Source: Candidatus Contendibacter sp.
Lineage (GTDB): Bacteria; Pseudomonadota; Gammaproteobacteria; Competibacterales; Competibacteraceae
Length of the DNA stretch: 64,000 nt
Direction of reading: 5' to 3'
Assembly: GCA_029624765.1 (NCBI GenBank)
Contig: JARSSO010000055.1
Coordinates: 1 to 64,000 of the forward strand
Shown here: one piece after another, positions 38,187 through 47,068 of the stretch
Numbering within the stretch: position 1 is the stretch's first letter
Layout of the letters: each line of letters opens with the position of its first letter
Notes under the pieces: generated by a model
Database searches by the model: none
Told to the model about the DNA's origin: nothing
Seen by the model: only the letters and a program-made list of their open reading frames with translations
Made by a program: the position numbers and the translations under genes

Positions 38187-40693
38187 GACGGGCGCTCCTG
38201 GCGCAGATCGACGACATGCTGAAGCTTGCCGCTGGTCGGGGTCGCGATGAATCGCGCCAGCGGCAACCGCTCCACGCTGAATTCGGTCAGGCCGCGCTCC
38301 ACCACGAACTCGCGCAGGTCGTGGTAATGAGCCAGCACCAACGCGCGGGCCTGGCTGGCCTCCAGGGCGGTCCGGTCGGACAGGCGCAACGTGATGCGCG
38401 ACCGGCCCTCGCCCTGGGTCAGCACGATCTGGATTGCGCCGTCGTAGCCGGCCTGCTCGGCCAGGATAGCGGCGAACGTCGCGTAGCTGAAGAAATAGGG
38501 CGCGCGGAAGATATCGCCGTGGCGACCCAGCAACTCGAAGCGGGGTGCGCGGCGGCCACAGGGACAGATGCCGGCCACCCAGCGGCCCAGATCGCCGGTT
38601 TCGTAGCGGCGGATTGCCTGGGCGGTCCGCGCCAGCGGTGTGACCACCAGCCGCCCCACTTCGTCCGCCGCGACCGGACGGTCGGCGTCGAGGGCCAGAA
38701 TCTCCAGGTGCTGAGTGCTCAGCAGGTGATGGACGCCGCCCGCGCAATGCGGGCACTGGTAGCCCATCGGTCCGGCGTCGTTGCTGCCATAGGCGGCGGA
38801 GCGGATGATGGCCACGCCAAATTCCCGATGCAGCCGCGCCCGTTCGACGGGTGGAAAATGTTCGCCACCGTAGAAGATCTTGCGCACCCCGCCATAGCGC
38901 TGCAGCCGTTCGCCCTGTTCGTGGAACAGCTTCACCAGGTAGAACGGCATACCCAGCAGGGTATCGACCTGGAAGCGTTCGATGATGGCCGCCACTTCGG
39001 CCAGATCGTCGATGGCGGTCATCGGCAGTTGCACGGCCCGCAACTGCTCCAGGGCGCTCCAGAAACTGATGAAGCCGCCGTACAGGTGGCCGGCGAAAAA
39101 CAGGTTCATGCAGCGGTCGCGGATCGGATCGAGGCCGGCGGCGTACAGGCCATCGCCAGCGGCGCGCATTTGCCGGGCGTAATCGGCGTGGCTGAACACC
39201 GACACCTTGGGATCGCCGGAGCTGCCGCCGCTCTTGAAATACAACTGGGCGGCGGCATCGATGGGCAGCGCCAGGAACCCGGCCTTGTCCATCACCGGCG
39301 CGGCGGCGGCGTCCGGGGGTAACGACGGCGGCGTTTCCAGTTCCGCGAAACTGGTGATGCCCTGGACGCTGGCCGGCAGTTCCAGCGAGACCCGCCGGGC
39401 GTAGCGTTGCAGGCTGTAGACCCCGTCGTGCGGTTCGCCGAAGTAGCCGCCGACCTGTTCGCCAGGCCGGGCGACGCGGGTGACGCCCGCGGCCAGCAGG
39501 GCGCGGCTCAGTTCGGCCAGCCGCTCCAACGGGCAGGCCAGCCCGGCGGTTTGCAGCCAGGCCCGCAGCGGCCGCAGGGTCGGGACGATGGCCGTCATCG
39601 GCAACGGCTTGATCCAGAGGGTGCGGAACAGGGGCGAGGCGCGCAGGCCGGGTTTCGGCTCGACCAGCAAGCGCCAACTCCGGTCCGGCGCCTCGATGAC
39701 CCGGCTGCCGTCGATGGCGCCGTCCAGCCGGCACAGTTCGCGGGTGGTGGTGATCTCGGCCTGTTCGTGCGGACCGGGCGGTTGGCCGCGCGGGACGGTG
39801 GGAGCGACTTCGGCCAGCGCCGCCGCGAACCGCCCGGCGAAGGCGTGCAGCGCGGCCGGATCGTCGGTTTCCAGATACAGGCACTGCGGGCTGGAACAGG
39901 CCTGCTGCTCGATGAAGCAGACATCGTGGGCCAGCGCCCGCAGCGCGGCGGGATCGGCGCTCGATTCCCGCGCGACGTAGGCGAAGGAAATCCGGTGGCC
40001 CCATTCGATCAGCCGCGCCGCCGGTGGAGTCATGGCGCGCACCGCCGCGACCGCGTCCTCGCCGCCCCAGACCGCCACGCCATCGCACAGCGCGAACAGG
40101 GCGCTCAAGACTTCGGGCTGGCGCGAGGACAGCCGCAGCACGTAGACGAACGGCTTCAGGGTCGGCTCCCGCTCCACCAGGGCGCGCAGCAGTTTCTGGG
40201 TGAACAGACCGTCCCGGCGGCTGGTCTTGAGCAGGTTGACGTTGCCGGCCAGCAGTCCTTCCAGCAGGCTCATGGTGGCCACGCCGCGCGCGTTGGCCGG
40301 GGTGACGTGACCGAGTACGCCGAGCGGCGCCCAGGCTTCGAAGCGGTGATCGGCATAGTCGATCCGGCGCGGGGTGAACGGGGCCGGATCGCCGAAGGCG
40401 CGCAGTACCTGGTATTCCAGTGTTTCGGCGCGCAGAAATTCGGCCAGGGTCGCCAGGGTCGCGACGGCGTCGTCCGGCGCGTCCCCGGTTTGCGCCAGTT
40501 CGTCGGCCAGCGTGTGGTACAGCGGGCCGCGCCGGGCGAGTTCGGCCGCCAGCGCGGCGCCGGCGCGGTACAGGGCCGACAGGTCAAGGGAGTGTTGGCA
40601 GTCCTCGGCCAGGATCGCGGCCAGGTTGGGCAGCCGGTCGGTCAGTTCGCGGTCGTCGATCCAGTCGCCGCGCCAGAGATGAGTGGGCGCCAT
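38183..40693 (-). CDS. LuxC-type acyl reductase fused to a LuxE/PaaK-like adenylating domain
   Basis: 836 residues, start at 40693 with AGGAGGG 6 nt upstream. Residues 1-about 420 are a LuxC-like acyl-CoA (acyl-enzyme) reductase of the aldehyde dehydrogenase fold. LGVLGHVTPANARGVATMS is present, and Cys266 in FIEQQACSSPQCLYL is the acyl-accepting cysteine. Residues about 440-836 are an adenylate-forming domain with FKSGGSSGDPKVSVFS as P-loop and two Cys pairs (QCPHC and ICPCGRR) that could bind zinc. One chain thus carries both carboxylate activation and reduction to an aldehyde with NADPH. LuxC and LuxE are separate in luminous bacteria. No luxA or luxB is nearby. Confidence 0.8.
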   Translation of the reverse strand: MAPTHLWRGDWIDDRELTDRLPNLAAILAEDCQHSLDLSALYRAGAALAAELARRGPLYHTLADELAQTGDAPDDAVATLATLAEFLRAETLEYQVLRAFGDPAPFTPRRIDYADHRFEAWAPLGVLGHVTPANARGVATMSLLEGLLAGNVNLLKTSRRDGLFTQKLLRALVEREPTLKPFVYVLRLSSRQPEVLSALFALCDGVAVWGGEDAVAAVRAMTPPAARLIEWGHRISFAYVARESSADPAALRALAHDVCFIEQQACSSPQCLYLETDDPAALHAFAGRFAAALAEVAPTVPRGQPPGPHEQAEITTTRELCRLDGAIDGSRVIEAPDRSWRLLVEPKPGLRASPLFRTLWIKPLPMTAIVPTLRPLRAWLQTAGLACPLERLAELSRALLAAGVTRVARPGEQVGGYFGEPHDGVYSLQRYARRVSLELPASVQGITSFAELETPPSLPPDAAAAPVMDKAGFLALPIDAAAQLYFKSGGSSGDPKVSVFSHADYARQMRAAGDGLYAAGLDPIRDRCMNLFFAGHLYGGFISFWSALEQLRAVQLPMTAIDDLAEVAAIIERFQVDTLLGMPFYLVKLFHEQGERLQRYGGVRKIFYGGEHFPPVERARLHREFGVAIIRSAAYGSNDAGPMGYQCPHCAGGVHHLLSTQHLEILALDADRPVAADEVGRLVVTPLARTAQAIRRYETGDLGRWVAGICPCGRRAPRFELLGRHGDIFRAPYFFSYATFAAILAEQAGYDGAIQIVLTQGEGRSRITLRLSDRTALEASQARALVLAHYHDLREFVVERGLTEFSVERLPLARFIATPTSGKLQHVVDLRQERPS

Positions 40694-40704
40694 GACGTTC
40701 CCTC

Positions 40705-41859
40705 CTATTTCAGCAGCTCGGCGGCGGCCATCGCGCAACTGCGGTTCTTGGCCGTGCCGGCGCGGCCCAGCAACTCAAAATACGGGGTCTGCAAGCCGCA
40801 GCCGCAGTCCTCGCCCGGCCGCCATTGGATCAGGTCGCCCATCAGGACGCTGTGGGCTGGGACCGAGGTGATGTAGGGGGAAACCGCGTGCAGGAAGCCG
40901 GTCTGGCCCGGCCCCAGCGGTTCCAGCGTCGCCACGTCGCGGGCGAACACCCGCGCGTAGACCGGGACGTGCAGCCGGTGACGGTCGCATTCGATGGAGG
41001 GGACGCTGTATTCCACCGCCCCGTAGCCGTCGCGGATGCGGAGATTGGGAATGCCCAGCCAGTCCTCGATCAGCGCGTACAACTCGGTTTTGGGCACGGC
41101 GCGCTGGGCGTCCTTCTTCCAGCCGCCGCCGAAAAATACCAGCGATGCGGGGTTCAGACGCGGCTTGTCCAGTTCCAGCGCCCGCATCCGCTCCAGGGTG
41201 GCGTGCAGGAAGGCGGGAAAGCCGAGCAGCCGCACCGGCAGGCCTTCGTCGGCGTAGTCCTGGAGGGCGCGGATACAGCCGAAGGGATCGTATTCGTGCC
41301 GACCGCCGCCGATGTGGCGCAAGGCGTAAGCGACCCGGTGGACCGGCGCGAAGCGCGCCAGGAACTGGTTGGTGAAGGCGGTGCCCACCTGGCTGCCGGT
41401 CACCGGTTCGTAGTTGAAAATCAGATAGTTGGTCGGCCGGTCCGGCGTATGCCAGCCGTAGCGGGCGAAGATGCGCGCCACCATGGCCTGACCGACGCCG
41501 AGCGTCCAGGCGTCGAAGAACATCTGCGATTTCTGGCCGGTGGTGCCGGAGGAAGTCAGGCGCGTGGTGATGGCCGCCCGGTCGATGGACAGCACTTCGT
41601 GCTGCTTGAAGAAGTTGGCGTGGATCGGCGGAATATTGGCACAGTCGGCGACGGTTTCCAGCCGCTCCGGCGCGAAACCCAGCAGCGCCGTCAGGCGGGC
41701 GTAGAACGGGCAACGGGCGATGTGCCAGGCGCAGATTTCCCGCATGGCGCGGACGAACAGGGCGTCGCTGGCGGCATCCTGGCGGTACGGGTCGGGCAGG
41801 GTGCAAAGTTCGGCGGCGGCGGCCAGCCGGACCGGATCGGGCGGAGTCAAAGCGGGCAT
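40705..41859 (-). CDS. LuxE-like acyl-protein synthetase
   Basis: 384 residues, usual LuxE length. RLTSSGTTGQKSQMFFD is the adenylate-binding loop. FFGGGWKKDAQ and IRDGYGAVEYSVPS are strong LuxE signatures. GEDCGCGLQTPYFELLGRAG near the C-terminus is the LuxE/PaaK tail. LuxE activates a fatty acid with ATP and transfers the acyl group to its own cysteine and then to LuxC. It is 11 bp from the LuxC fusion and shares one base with the permease stop, so it is part of the same transcript. Confidence 0.85.
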   Translation of the reverse strand: MPALTPPDPVRLAAAAELCTLPDPYRQDAASDALFVRAMREICAWHIARCPFYARLTALLGFAPERLETVADCANIPPIHANFFKQHEVLSIDRAAITTRLTSSGTTGQKSQMFFDAWTLGVGQAMVARIFARYGWHTPDRPTNYLIFNYEPVTGSQVGTAFTNQFLARFAPVHRVAYALRHIGGGRHEYDPFGCIRALQDYADEGLPVRLLGFPAFLHATLERMRALELDKPRLNPASLVFFGGGWKKDAQRAVPKTELYALIEDWLGIPNLRIRDGYGAVEYSVPSIECDRHRLHVPVYARVFARDVATLEPLGPGQTGFLHAVSPYITSVPAHSVLMGDLIQWRPGEDCGCGLQTPYFELLGRAGTAKNRSCAMAAAELLK

Positions 41860-43472
41860 CAGGGTCCTCCAGGCGGGGGCGAAGCGGCGGGCGGAACCGC
41901 CTGCTGGCGGCGCAGCGCCGGGGTCGGCCAACTGCCGCGCAACGCCCAGTAATAGAACAGCAGCCCGGTCAGGGCGACGGTCAGTTCGTCCCAGCCCTTG
42001 TCCGACAGAATTCCCAGACCGTTGAATTCCCGGCCGCCGATCCAGGATAGCGCGGCCACGGCGAACAGATAACCGACCAGCCAGGCGCCGCCCCGCCAGT
42101 GTCGGTGCCAGTCCGGCCAGCCGGCGCGGTGCTGGTAGTACAGAAAAATTGGCAGGCCGGCGGCGATCAGCAACAACAATTGTCCCGGCTTGGGCCAGCT
42201 CGACCAGTACAGCAGCAGCGTGATCACCACGAAACTCAGGGGCGCGGCCCCGCGCAGGCCGGGCATCCGAACCGCGTCGTCGTCGTGGCTCCAGCGGCGC
42301 AGCGCCAGGGCGGCGGCCGGCGCGGCGATGAACGTCAGGGTCAGCATGACACCGATCATCCCGGCCAGAAAACCCCAGCCGCGAAACAGCCAGAGGAAAC
42401 CCAGACCGATGAAGAAGCACAGCAACAGCGCCCGGCGCGGATTCTGGTAGCGCGGGTCCACCCGCCTGGCCCAGGCCGGCATGTAACCGGATTCGCTCAT
42501 GCCCAGGGCCATGCGGCTGGTGGCGGTCAGGCATACCGTGCCCGAACCGCTCGGCGACACGACGGCGTCGGCGTAGATCAGCAGCACGATCAGATTCAGG
42601 TTCAGCGTCAGGGCCAGATCGAGAAAGGGTGAACCGAAGCGCAGTCCTTTCCAGCCGTGAGCCTGGATTTGGACAGGGTCCACCGCGCCGATGAAGGCAA
42701 CTTGCAGGCACAGGTAGACCAGCAGACAGATGGCAAAGGTCAGGAACAGTGCCCGAGGGAGGCTGCGCCGGGGATCGACCGCCTCGCCGGCCATATTCGC
42801 GGCCTGCTGGAAGCCGTTGAAGGTGTAGACGATGCCGCCGACCGAGACGGCGGAGAGCACCGCGCTCCAACCGTTGGGCGCGAATTCGGCCGAACCGAGG
42901 CCGAAGTTTTCCGGGTGGCAACGTTCGGCCAACAGCAGGCCGGCAGTGAGCAGCGGGGTGATCAGCTTGAACAGGGTGACGACGGTGGTGGTGCTCAGCA
43001 ACAGCTTGAGCGACCAGTAGTTGAGCAGCAGATAGCCGACCATGAAGCCGCTGGCCACGAACAGGCCGGTCGGGGTCATTTGCTGGGTGGCCGAATCGAG
43101 CAGGCCATGCAGCGCGGGCTGGTCCGCCAGATACGCCACCGTGGCCGAGGCTTCCGAGGGGATCACCGCCACGAAACCCAGCCAGTTGATCCAGGCGATG
43201 ATGAAGCTGGCCAGCGAACCGTGCGTGTATTCCAGGTAGCGACCCAGGCCGCCGGAAGCCGGCAGACGGGCGCTGACTTCGGCCAGGCACAGGCCGATGA
43301 GCATCATCGCCGCCGCGCCGATCAACCAGGACACGATGGCCGCCGGCCCGGCGATCTGGGCGGCGCGGTAGGCGGCGAACAGCCAGCCGGAGCCGATGGT
43401 GGTGGTGACGCCGATGAAGGTCAGACCGATGACGCCGATACGGCGCTGGAGCGGTTCGTCCTGAAGCAGCAT
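41859..43472 (-). CDS. APC-family amino acid permease
   Basis: 537 residues with about twelve to fourteen membrane helices. RRIGVIGLTFIGVTTTIGSG is the APC helix-1 substrate motif, and EVSARLPASGGLGRYLEYTH and GFQQAANMAGEAVDPRRSLP are family signatures. It would import or exchange an amino acid or amine. The ATG at 43472 is chosen over an upstream TTG at 43505 because a GAGGGGG ribosome site precedes it. It lies at the head of the Lux-like genes, suggesting that the carboxylate handled by this operon, or its partner, is amino-acid derived. That is inference. Confidence 0.85.
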   Translation of the reverse strand: MLLQDEPLQRRIGVIGLTFIGVTTTIGSGWLFAAYRAAQIAGPAAIVSWLIGAAAMMLIGLCLAEVSARLPASGGLGRYLEYTHGSLASFIIAWINWLGFVAVIPSEASATVAYLADQPALHGLLDSATQQMTPTGLFVASGFMVGYLLLNYWSLKLLLSTTTVVTLFKLITPLLTAGLLLAERCHPENFGLGSAEFAPNGWSAVLSAVSVGGIVYTFNGFQQAANMAGEAVDPRRSLPRALFLTFAICLLVYLCLQVAFIGAVDPVQIQAHGWKGLRFGSPFLDLALTLNLNLIVLLIYADAVVSPSGSGTVCLTATSRMALGMSESGYMPAWARRVDPRYQNPRRALLLCFFIGLGFLWLFRGWGFLAGMIGVMLTLTFIAAPAAALALRRWSHDDDAVRMPGLRGAAPLSFVVITLLLYWSSWPKPGQLLLLIAAGLPIFLYYQHRAGWPDWHRHWRGGAWLVGYLFAVAALSWIGGREFNGLGILSDKGWDELTVALTGLLFYYWALRGSWPTPALRRQQAVPPAASPPPGGP

Positions 43473-43548
43473 GGCGTTGTCCCCCTCGGCGGTGATTCCC
43501 GACAATCGAAGGTGTTTTTATTCCCTTGATCCAGACGGAATGACTATA

Positions 43549-44148
43549 TCACGATTGGGTGAATCCGGCCAGGTAATGATCCAGTAGCGAGCTGGTGACC
43601 TCCTGAAGCGGTCGTCCGCCGGCCATTTCCAGCTTCTGGTCGAAACCCAGGATGCAGATGCCGTGAACCCCGCTCCACAGGGCCCGGGCGGCCAGGGCGA
43701 TATCCTCCGGAGACCGCCGGGGACAGAGCCGCGCCAGTTGTTGCTGCGCCAACGCGAACATGCCCGCCACCTTATCGGTGAGGGACTCGGGCACGGGTTG
43801 ACCCTCCGGCATCCGGTGCTGGTAAATGGCCAGCCAGCGGTGGGTTTCGGTCAGGGCGAAGGTGATGTAAGTCTGCGCCAGCGCTTGAATGGCGGCGGCC
43901 GGCGGCTGATCGGCGATGGCGGCGAGCAACCGGGCTTGCAGGCTTTCCAGCGTTCGCTCGTTCATCTGGACGATCAAATCGTCCAGATTGCGAAACACCA
44001 TATACAGACTGCCGACCGTGTAGCCGATGTGGCCCACCACCTTGCGGGTGCTCAGGCCGGCCAGGCCGTGCTCGGCGACCAGGTGCTCGGCGGCTTGCAG
44101 CGCGATTTCTCGCAGTTCCTCGCGCGTGTGTTCGTTGCGTCTACCCAT
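43549..44148 (-). CDS. TetR/AcrR-family transcriptional regulator
   Basis: 199 residues. The helix-turn-helix is near the N-terminus: AAEHLVAEHGLAGLSTRKVV followed by GYTVGSLYMVFRNLDDLI. The C-terminal ligand domain has the WHG-like pattern seen in some TetR subfamilies (ALWSGVHGICILG). The ATG at 44148 is preferred over 44154 because GGAG lies 7 nt upstream of it. It is 76 bp ahead of the permease on the same strand, so it probably controls the operon, its own gene included, in response to a small ligand. Confidence 0.9.
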   Translation of the reverse strand: MGRRNEHTREELREIALQAAEHLVAEHGLAGLSTRKVVGHIGYTVGSLYMVFRNLDDLIVQMNERTLESLQARLLAAIADQPPAAAIQALAQTYITFALTETHRWLAIYQHRMPEGQPVPESLTDKVAGMFALAQQQLARLCPRRSPEDIALAARALWSGVHGICILGFDQKLEMAGGRPLQEVTSSLLDHYLAGFTQS

Positions 44149-44175
44149 GGCCATGCTCCGGCTGTGACGGGCCGC

Positions 44176-46170
44176 CTAACCGCGACGGCGCCGCCAGAGG
44201 GCGTCCAGGCCCGGCGGGAACACCCGCAAATCGGCCTGGGCTTGCGCTTCCCGCATCGCCTGGTGCATCAGGGCGATATTGATCTGGGCGCGCTGTTTGA
44301 GAAGTTCCGCCTTGAGTTTAGTCAGTTCGCTGGGTCCCGCCAGCAATTCCCGTTCGATCCGCGCCCGCTCCTGGGCGTATTGCCGATGCAGGCGGGCGAT
44401 GGCGGCGGGGTCCACGCCTTGACGCGGATCGTAGCGGAACCGCTGCTCCAGCGCCTGACGCCAGCCCAGCAACGCCGCTGCCCGCCGCTGGCCCAGCCGC
44501 TGGCCGAAGCCGGGCACGGTTTTCAACGCCTCGGGGGTAACATCGGCGGCGGTTTCGATGCCGTAGGAGGCCAACGCCATCTGGTCGGTGGTGAGAATGC
44601 CGGGAATCTGAGCGGCGTCGATGAAGTAGCTCTCCAGAAACGCCCGCAATTGAATCTGGCGCTGATCGGTTTCGATCCGCCGCGCGTCCCGCTGCAACTC
44701 GGCCGCCAGCGCGCGATGCCGGTCGCGCAAGGCGGTCAGGGCCTGCAAGCGGGCCGCGAACGCGTGCCCGGTCGCCTGTTGGCTCCAGGCGGCGCGCAGT
44801 TCCACCCACTCCTGGCGCGCGGCGAACAGCGCCAGCCGGCGCCGTTGCATCTCGCGGCGGACCGCATCGTCCCGCAGCAGCGACCAGGCCACGGCCGCCA
44901 GCGGCAGCCACAGCCAGACCAACCGCCCACGGACGAGCGTCGCCGCCAATGCCGCGCCGCCGATGGCCACCGCCTTGAGCGCGTTGACGCGCTGGATTCG
45001 TCGCAAGCCGTTTGGAAGCGGGGTGGGAGTAACCCCGGCGCCAGGCGCGGGCGTCGGCATCGCTTCGTCGGGGGGCGGCGCGATGGCCTGGATTTGGTTC
45101 CAGACGGATTCCAGATCGAAGGAGCCGGGACCGATGCCCGGATCGTTCGCCGAAAAGCGTTCCAAGAGCACGAAGAACACGGTTCCGCTGGCGTGCTCCA
45201 GCGCGCACCAGGGACACTCCGGCAGGGCGCGCGGGTATTTGTGCGCGCCGTTGCGGGCGCAGCCGCGCAGTTCAGCGCCGAACTGGTCCAGTGCCCGCCG
45301 CCACTCGCCGGCACTGGGGCGGCCCTGGGCGAGTTTGGGTGGAGCGAAAGCCCGCTCGAACAGGTCGATGATCGTGGCGGACAGGACGGCGAACGGCAAC
45401 GTGTGCGGTGGGGGCTCCATCTGCCGGGTGAGGGCGTGGCGGCCGAAGGCGAAGCGGCATTCCCGAATGGCGCGTTCGATGGGCATGTCGCCCTTGCCCC
45501 GGAAACGACCGGCGAAGGGGTGACGACCCATGAACAGCAGGTGGAAACACAACAGAGCCAGGCCGAAGGCGTCGTGGTCCGGGGTGCGCCGCAGTCCGTG
45601 AAACGACTGGCCCTGCAATTCCGGGGCGGTGAACTGCGGCACGCCTACATCGCAGGGAAACAGCCGGCCGCTGGCGCTGATCTGGAACGAGTCGCAGTCG
45701 ATCAGCTTGACCAGCGCCTGGGACGAAACCACCACGTTGCCGGGATTGACGTCGCCGATGACGTGGCCCCGGGCGTGAATCGCCTCGAAGGCGCTGGCCA
45801 GGTTGCGAGCGGCATGGACCAGGAACGACCAGTCGGCCTGGGGAAACGCCTGCTTGCGGTGCGCGGGGCCGTAGAGGCTGTGAATTTCCCGGTAGCCGTT
45901 GACCCGAGGCATGACGAAACCCTGCGTCGGGCCGCCGGGCTGGAGCCGCAACACGTCCACCGGCCAGGCGGCGATCTCCAGCAGGCTGGGATGGGCCTGC
46001 CGGGCCATGCTGTCCAGTTTGAGCGCCTTGTCGGCGCCGAGGGGCTGGTGATAAACCTTGGCGACGAAGCCGGGCCGACCGGCGATTTCGTGGACCGCCC
46101 CCTCGCCGCCGCGCCCCAGGCTCGAACCCAGTTCGAGCGGATGGCCCGCGCCGTTATACAGCTTCGTCAC
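44176..46170 (-). CDS. TerY-P triad protein kinase with helix-hairpin-helix domain
   Basis: 664 residues from a GTG at 46170 with AGGA 8 nt upstream. The start overlaps the phosphatase gene by 17 bp. Residues about 10-290 are a divergent Ser/Thr kinase: SLGRGGEGAVHEI glycine loop, FVAKVYH lysine, VIGDVNPGNVVV catalytic loop with the Asp and Asn kept, and LIDCDSFQI metal Asp. The catalytic loop lacks the usual HRD-L-K wording, which is normal for this subfamily. A short membrane-like stretch (RLVWLWLPLAAVAWSLL), a coiled coil, and an HhH-like segment (LKTVPGFGQRLGQRRAAALL) follow. With the PP2C and VWA proteins it forms the TerY-P triad, predicted to run phosphorylation signalling in stress responses. 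Confidence 0.82.
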   Translation of the reverse strand: MTKLYNGAGHPLELGSSLGRGGEGAVHEIAGRPGFVAKVYHQPLGADKALKLDSMARQAHPSLLEIAAWPVDVLRLQPGGPTQGFVMPRVNGYREIHSLYGPAHRKQAFPQADWSFLVHAARNLASAFEAIHARGHVIGDVNPGNVVVSSQALVKLIDCDSFQISASGRLFPCDVGVPQFTAPELQGQSFHGLRRTPDHDAFGLALLCFHLLFMGRHPFAGRFRGKGDMPIERAIRECRFAFGRHALTRQMEPPPHTLPFAVLSATIIDLFERAFAPPKLAQGRPSAGEWRRALDQFGAELRGCARNGAHKYPRALPECPWCALEHASGTVFFVLLERFSANDPGIGPGSFDLESVWNQIQAIAPPPDEAMPTPAPGAGVTPTPLPNGLRRIQRVNALKAVAIGGAALAATLVRGRLVWLWLPLAAVAWSLLRDDAVRREMQRRRLALFAARQEWVELRAAWSQQATGHAFAARLQALTALRDRHRALAAELQRDARRIETDQRQIQLRAFLESYFIDAAQIPGILTTDQMALASYGIETAADVTPEALKTVPGFGQRLGQRRAAALLGWRQALEQRFRYDPRQGVDPAAIARLHRQYAQERARIERELLAGPSELTKLKAELLKQRAQINIALMHQAMREAQAQADLRVFPPGLDALWRRRRG

Positions 46171-47068
46171 CGCGTGCTTCCTGGGCGGCGAGCGGTGGAG
46201 GGTCGGGACGGGCTGGCGCATCGGCCGGGGCGGAATCGGTGGTCTCGCTCGATTCGGCGGGCGAAGCGGCGACGCTCTCGATGGGCGCGGCGGGTTGCCG
46301 AGTGGCCAGGATCAGGGTCTTGTCGTCGTGGGTGCGCTGGTTGAGAGCGGGCGCGTCCAGAAACCGCGCCAGCGCGGCTTGCAAATCGGGCGGACAACCC
46401 GGCTCGGGAACGGCGCGCAGGCGTTGGAACAAGGGCCGGAAAAAAGGTGCGTGAGCCTGCCGGGTTTGATAATGCAAGGCCAGCGCCTGCAAGCCGTCGG
46501 TCAACAGGGCGATTTCGCCGACCGGTTCGGCCAGGGCGGCGAATTCCAGCCGGGTGGCGGCGCCGTCATCGGTCACGAAGTAGGTTTCGTTGGCGTACTC
46601 GCCGGCCTGCGGCCAGAACACCGGTCGGTAGTCGTCCCCAGCGCCGATCACGATGGCGCCGTCGCCGATTTGCAGGAACAACGCCCAGTCCTCGGCCAGC
46701 ACCGCGCCGAGCAGGGTGCAGGCGAATTCCCGAACCGGCAGCCCGGTCTCGGCGGCGCGCTGGCTTAGAGCGGCCTGCACGCGCTCGATGAGCGTTTCGG
46801 CGGCGGTCCGGGCCCAGTCGGCGCCGGGCGCTTGCGCCAGTTGGGCCGCGCATTCGGCCAGCAGGGTTTGGCAGGCCAGTTCCGCGCCGGCGCGAGCCTC
46901 GGCGGCGCTGCCGGCCCCGTCGGCGGCGGCCAGCGCCAAGGCCGGCGGCGTGTCGGGAGCTTCCAGCCACTGGACCGCGCAGGCGTCCTGGCAGTCGGCG
47001 CCGCTGGCGCGATGGGCCACGCCGGGGATGCTGGCGTACACATAGCGCCAGCCGCCGGCTTCCTTCAT
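46154..47068 (-). CDS. PP2C-family protein phosphatase of the TerY-P triad
   Basis: 304 residues, start [18 protein letters not shown]2C motifs are present in order: [30 protein letters not shown], and the terminal THDDKTLIL. Metal-binding Asp residues are all there, so activity is likely. A Pro/Ala/Ser-rich tail of about 45 residues follows. It overlaps the VWA gene by 4 bp and the kinase gene by 17 bp, so the three products are made together. Confidence 0.85.
   Translation of the reverse strand: MKEAGGWRYVYASIPGVAHRASGADCQDACAVQWLEAPDTPPALALAAADGAGSAAEARAGAELACQTLLAECAAQLAQAPGADWARTAAETLIERVQAALSQRAAETGLPVREFACTLLGAVLAEDWALFLQIGDGAIVIGAGDDYRPVFWPQAGEYANETYFVTDDGAATRLEFAALAEPVGEIALLTDGLQALALHYQTRQAHAPFFRPLFQRLRAVPEPGCPPDLQAALARFLDAPALNQRTHDDKTLILATRQPAAPIESVAASPAESSETTDSAPADAPARPDPPPLAAQEARGDEAV

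Noticed and set aside
38187..40088. Extension of the 36921 ligase into a 1055-residue protein
   Set aside because: The upstream part is the LuxC-fusion gene in another frame, Arg/Gly-rich and without motifs. The ATG at 38186 overlaps the upstream stop in a normal ATGA junction.
35445..44148. Bioluminescence operon
   Set aside because: LuxC and LuxE relatives are present, but no luxA, luxB or luxD is in the window and a permease and GNAT fusion are present, so light emission is not supported.
44176..46170. Classifying the TerY-P kinase as a pseudokinase because HRD is missing
   Set aside because: The Asp and Asn of the catalytic loop (GDVNPGN) and the metal Asp (IDCDSF) are kept, and this wording is usual for the subfamily.
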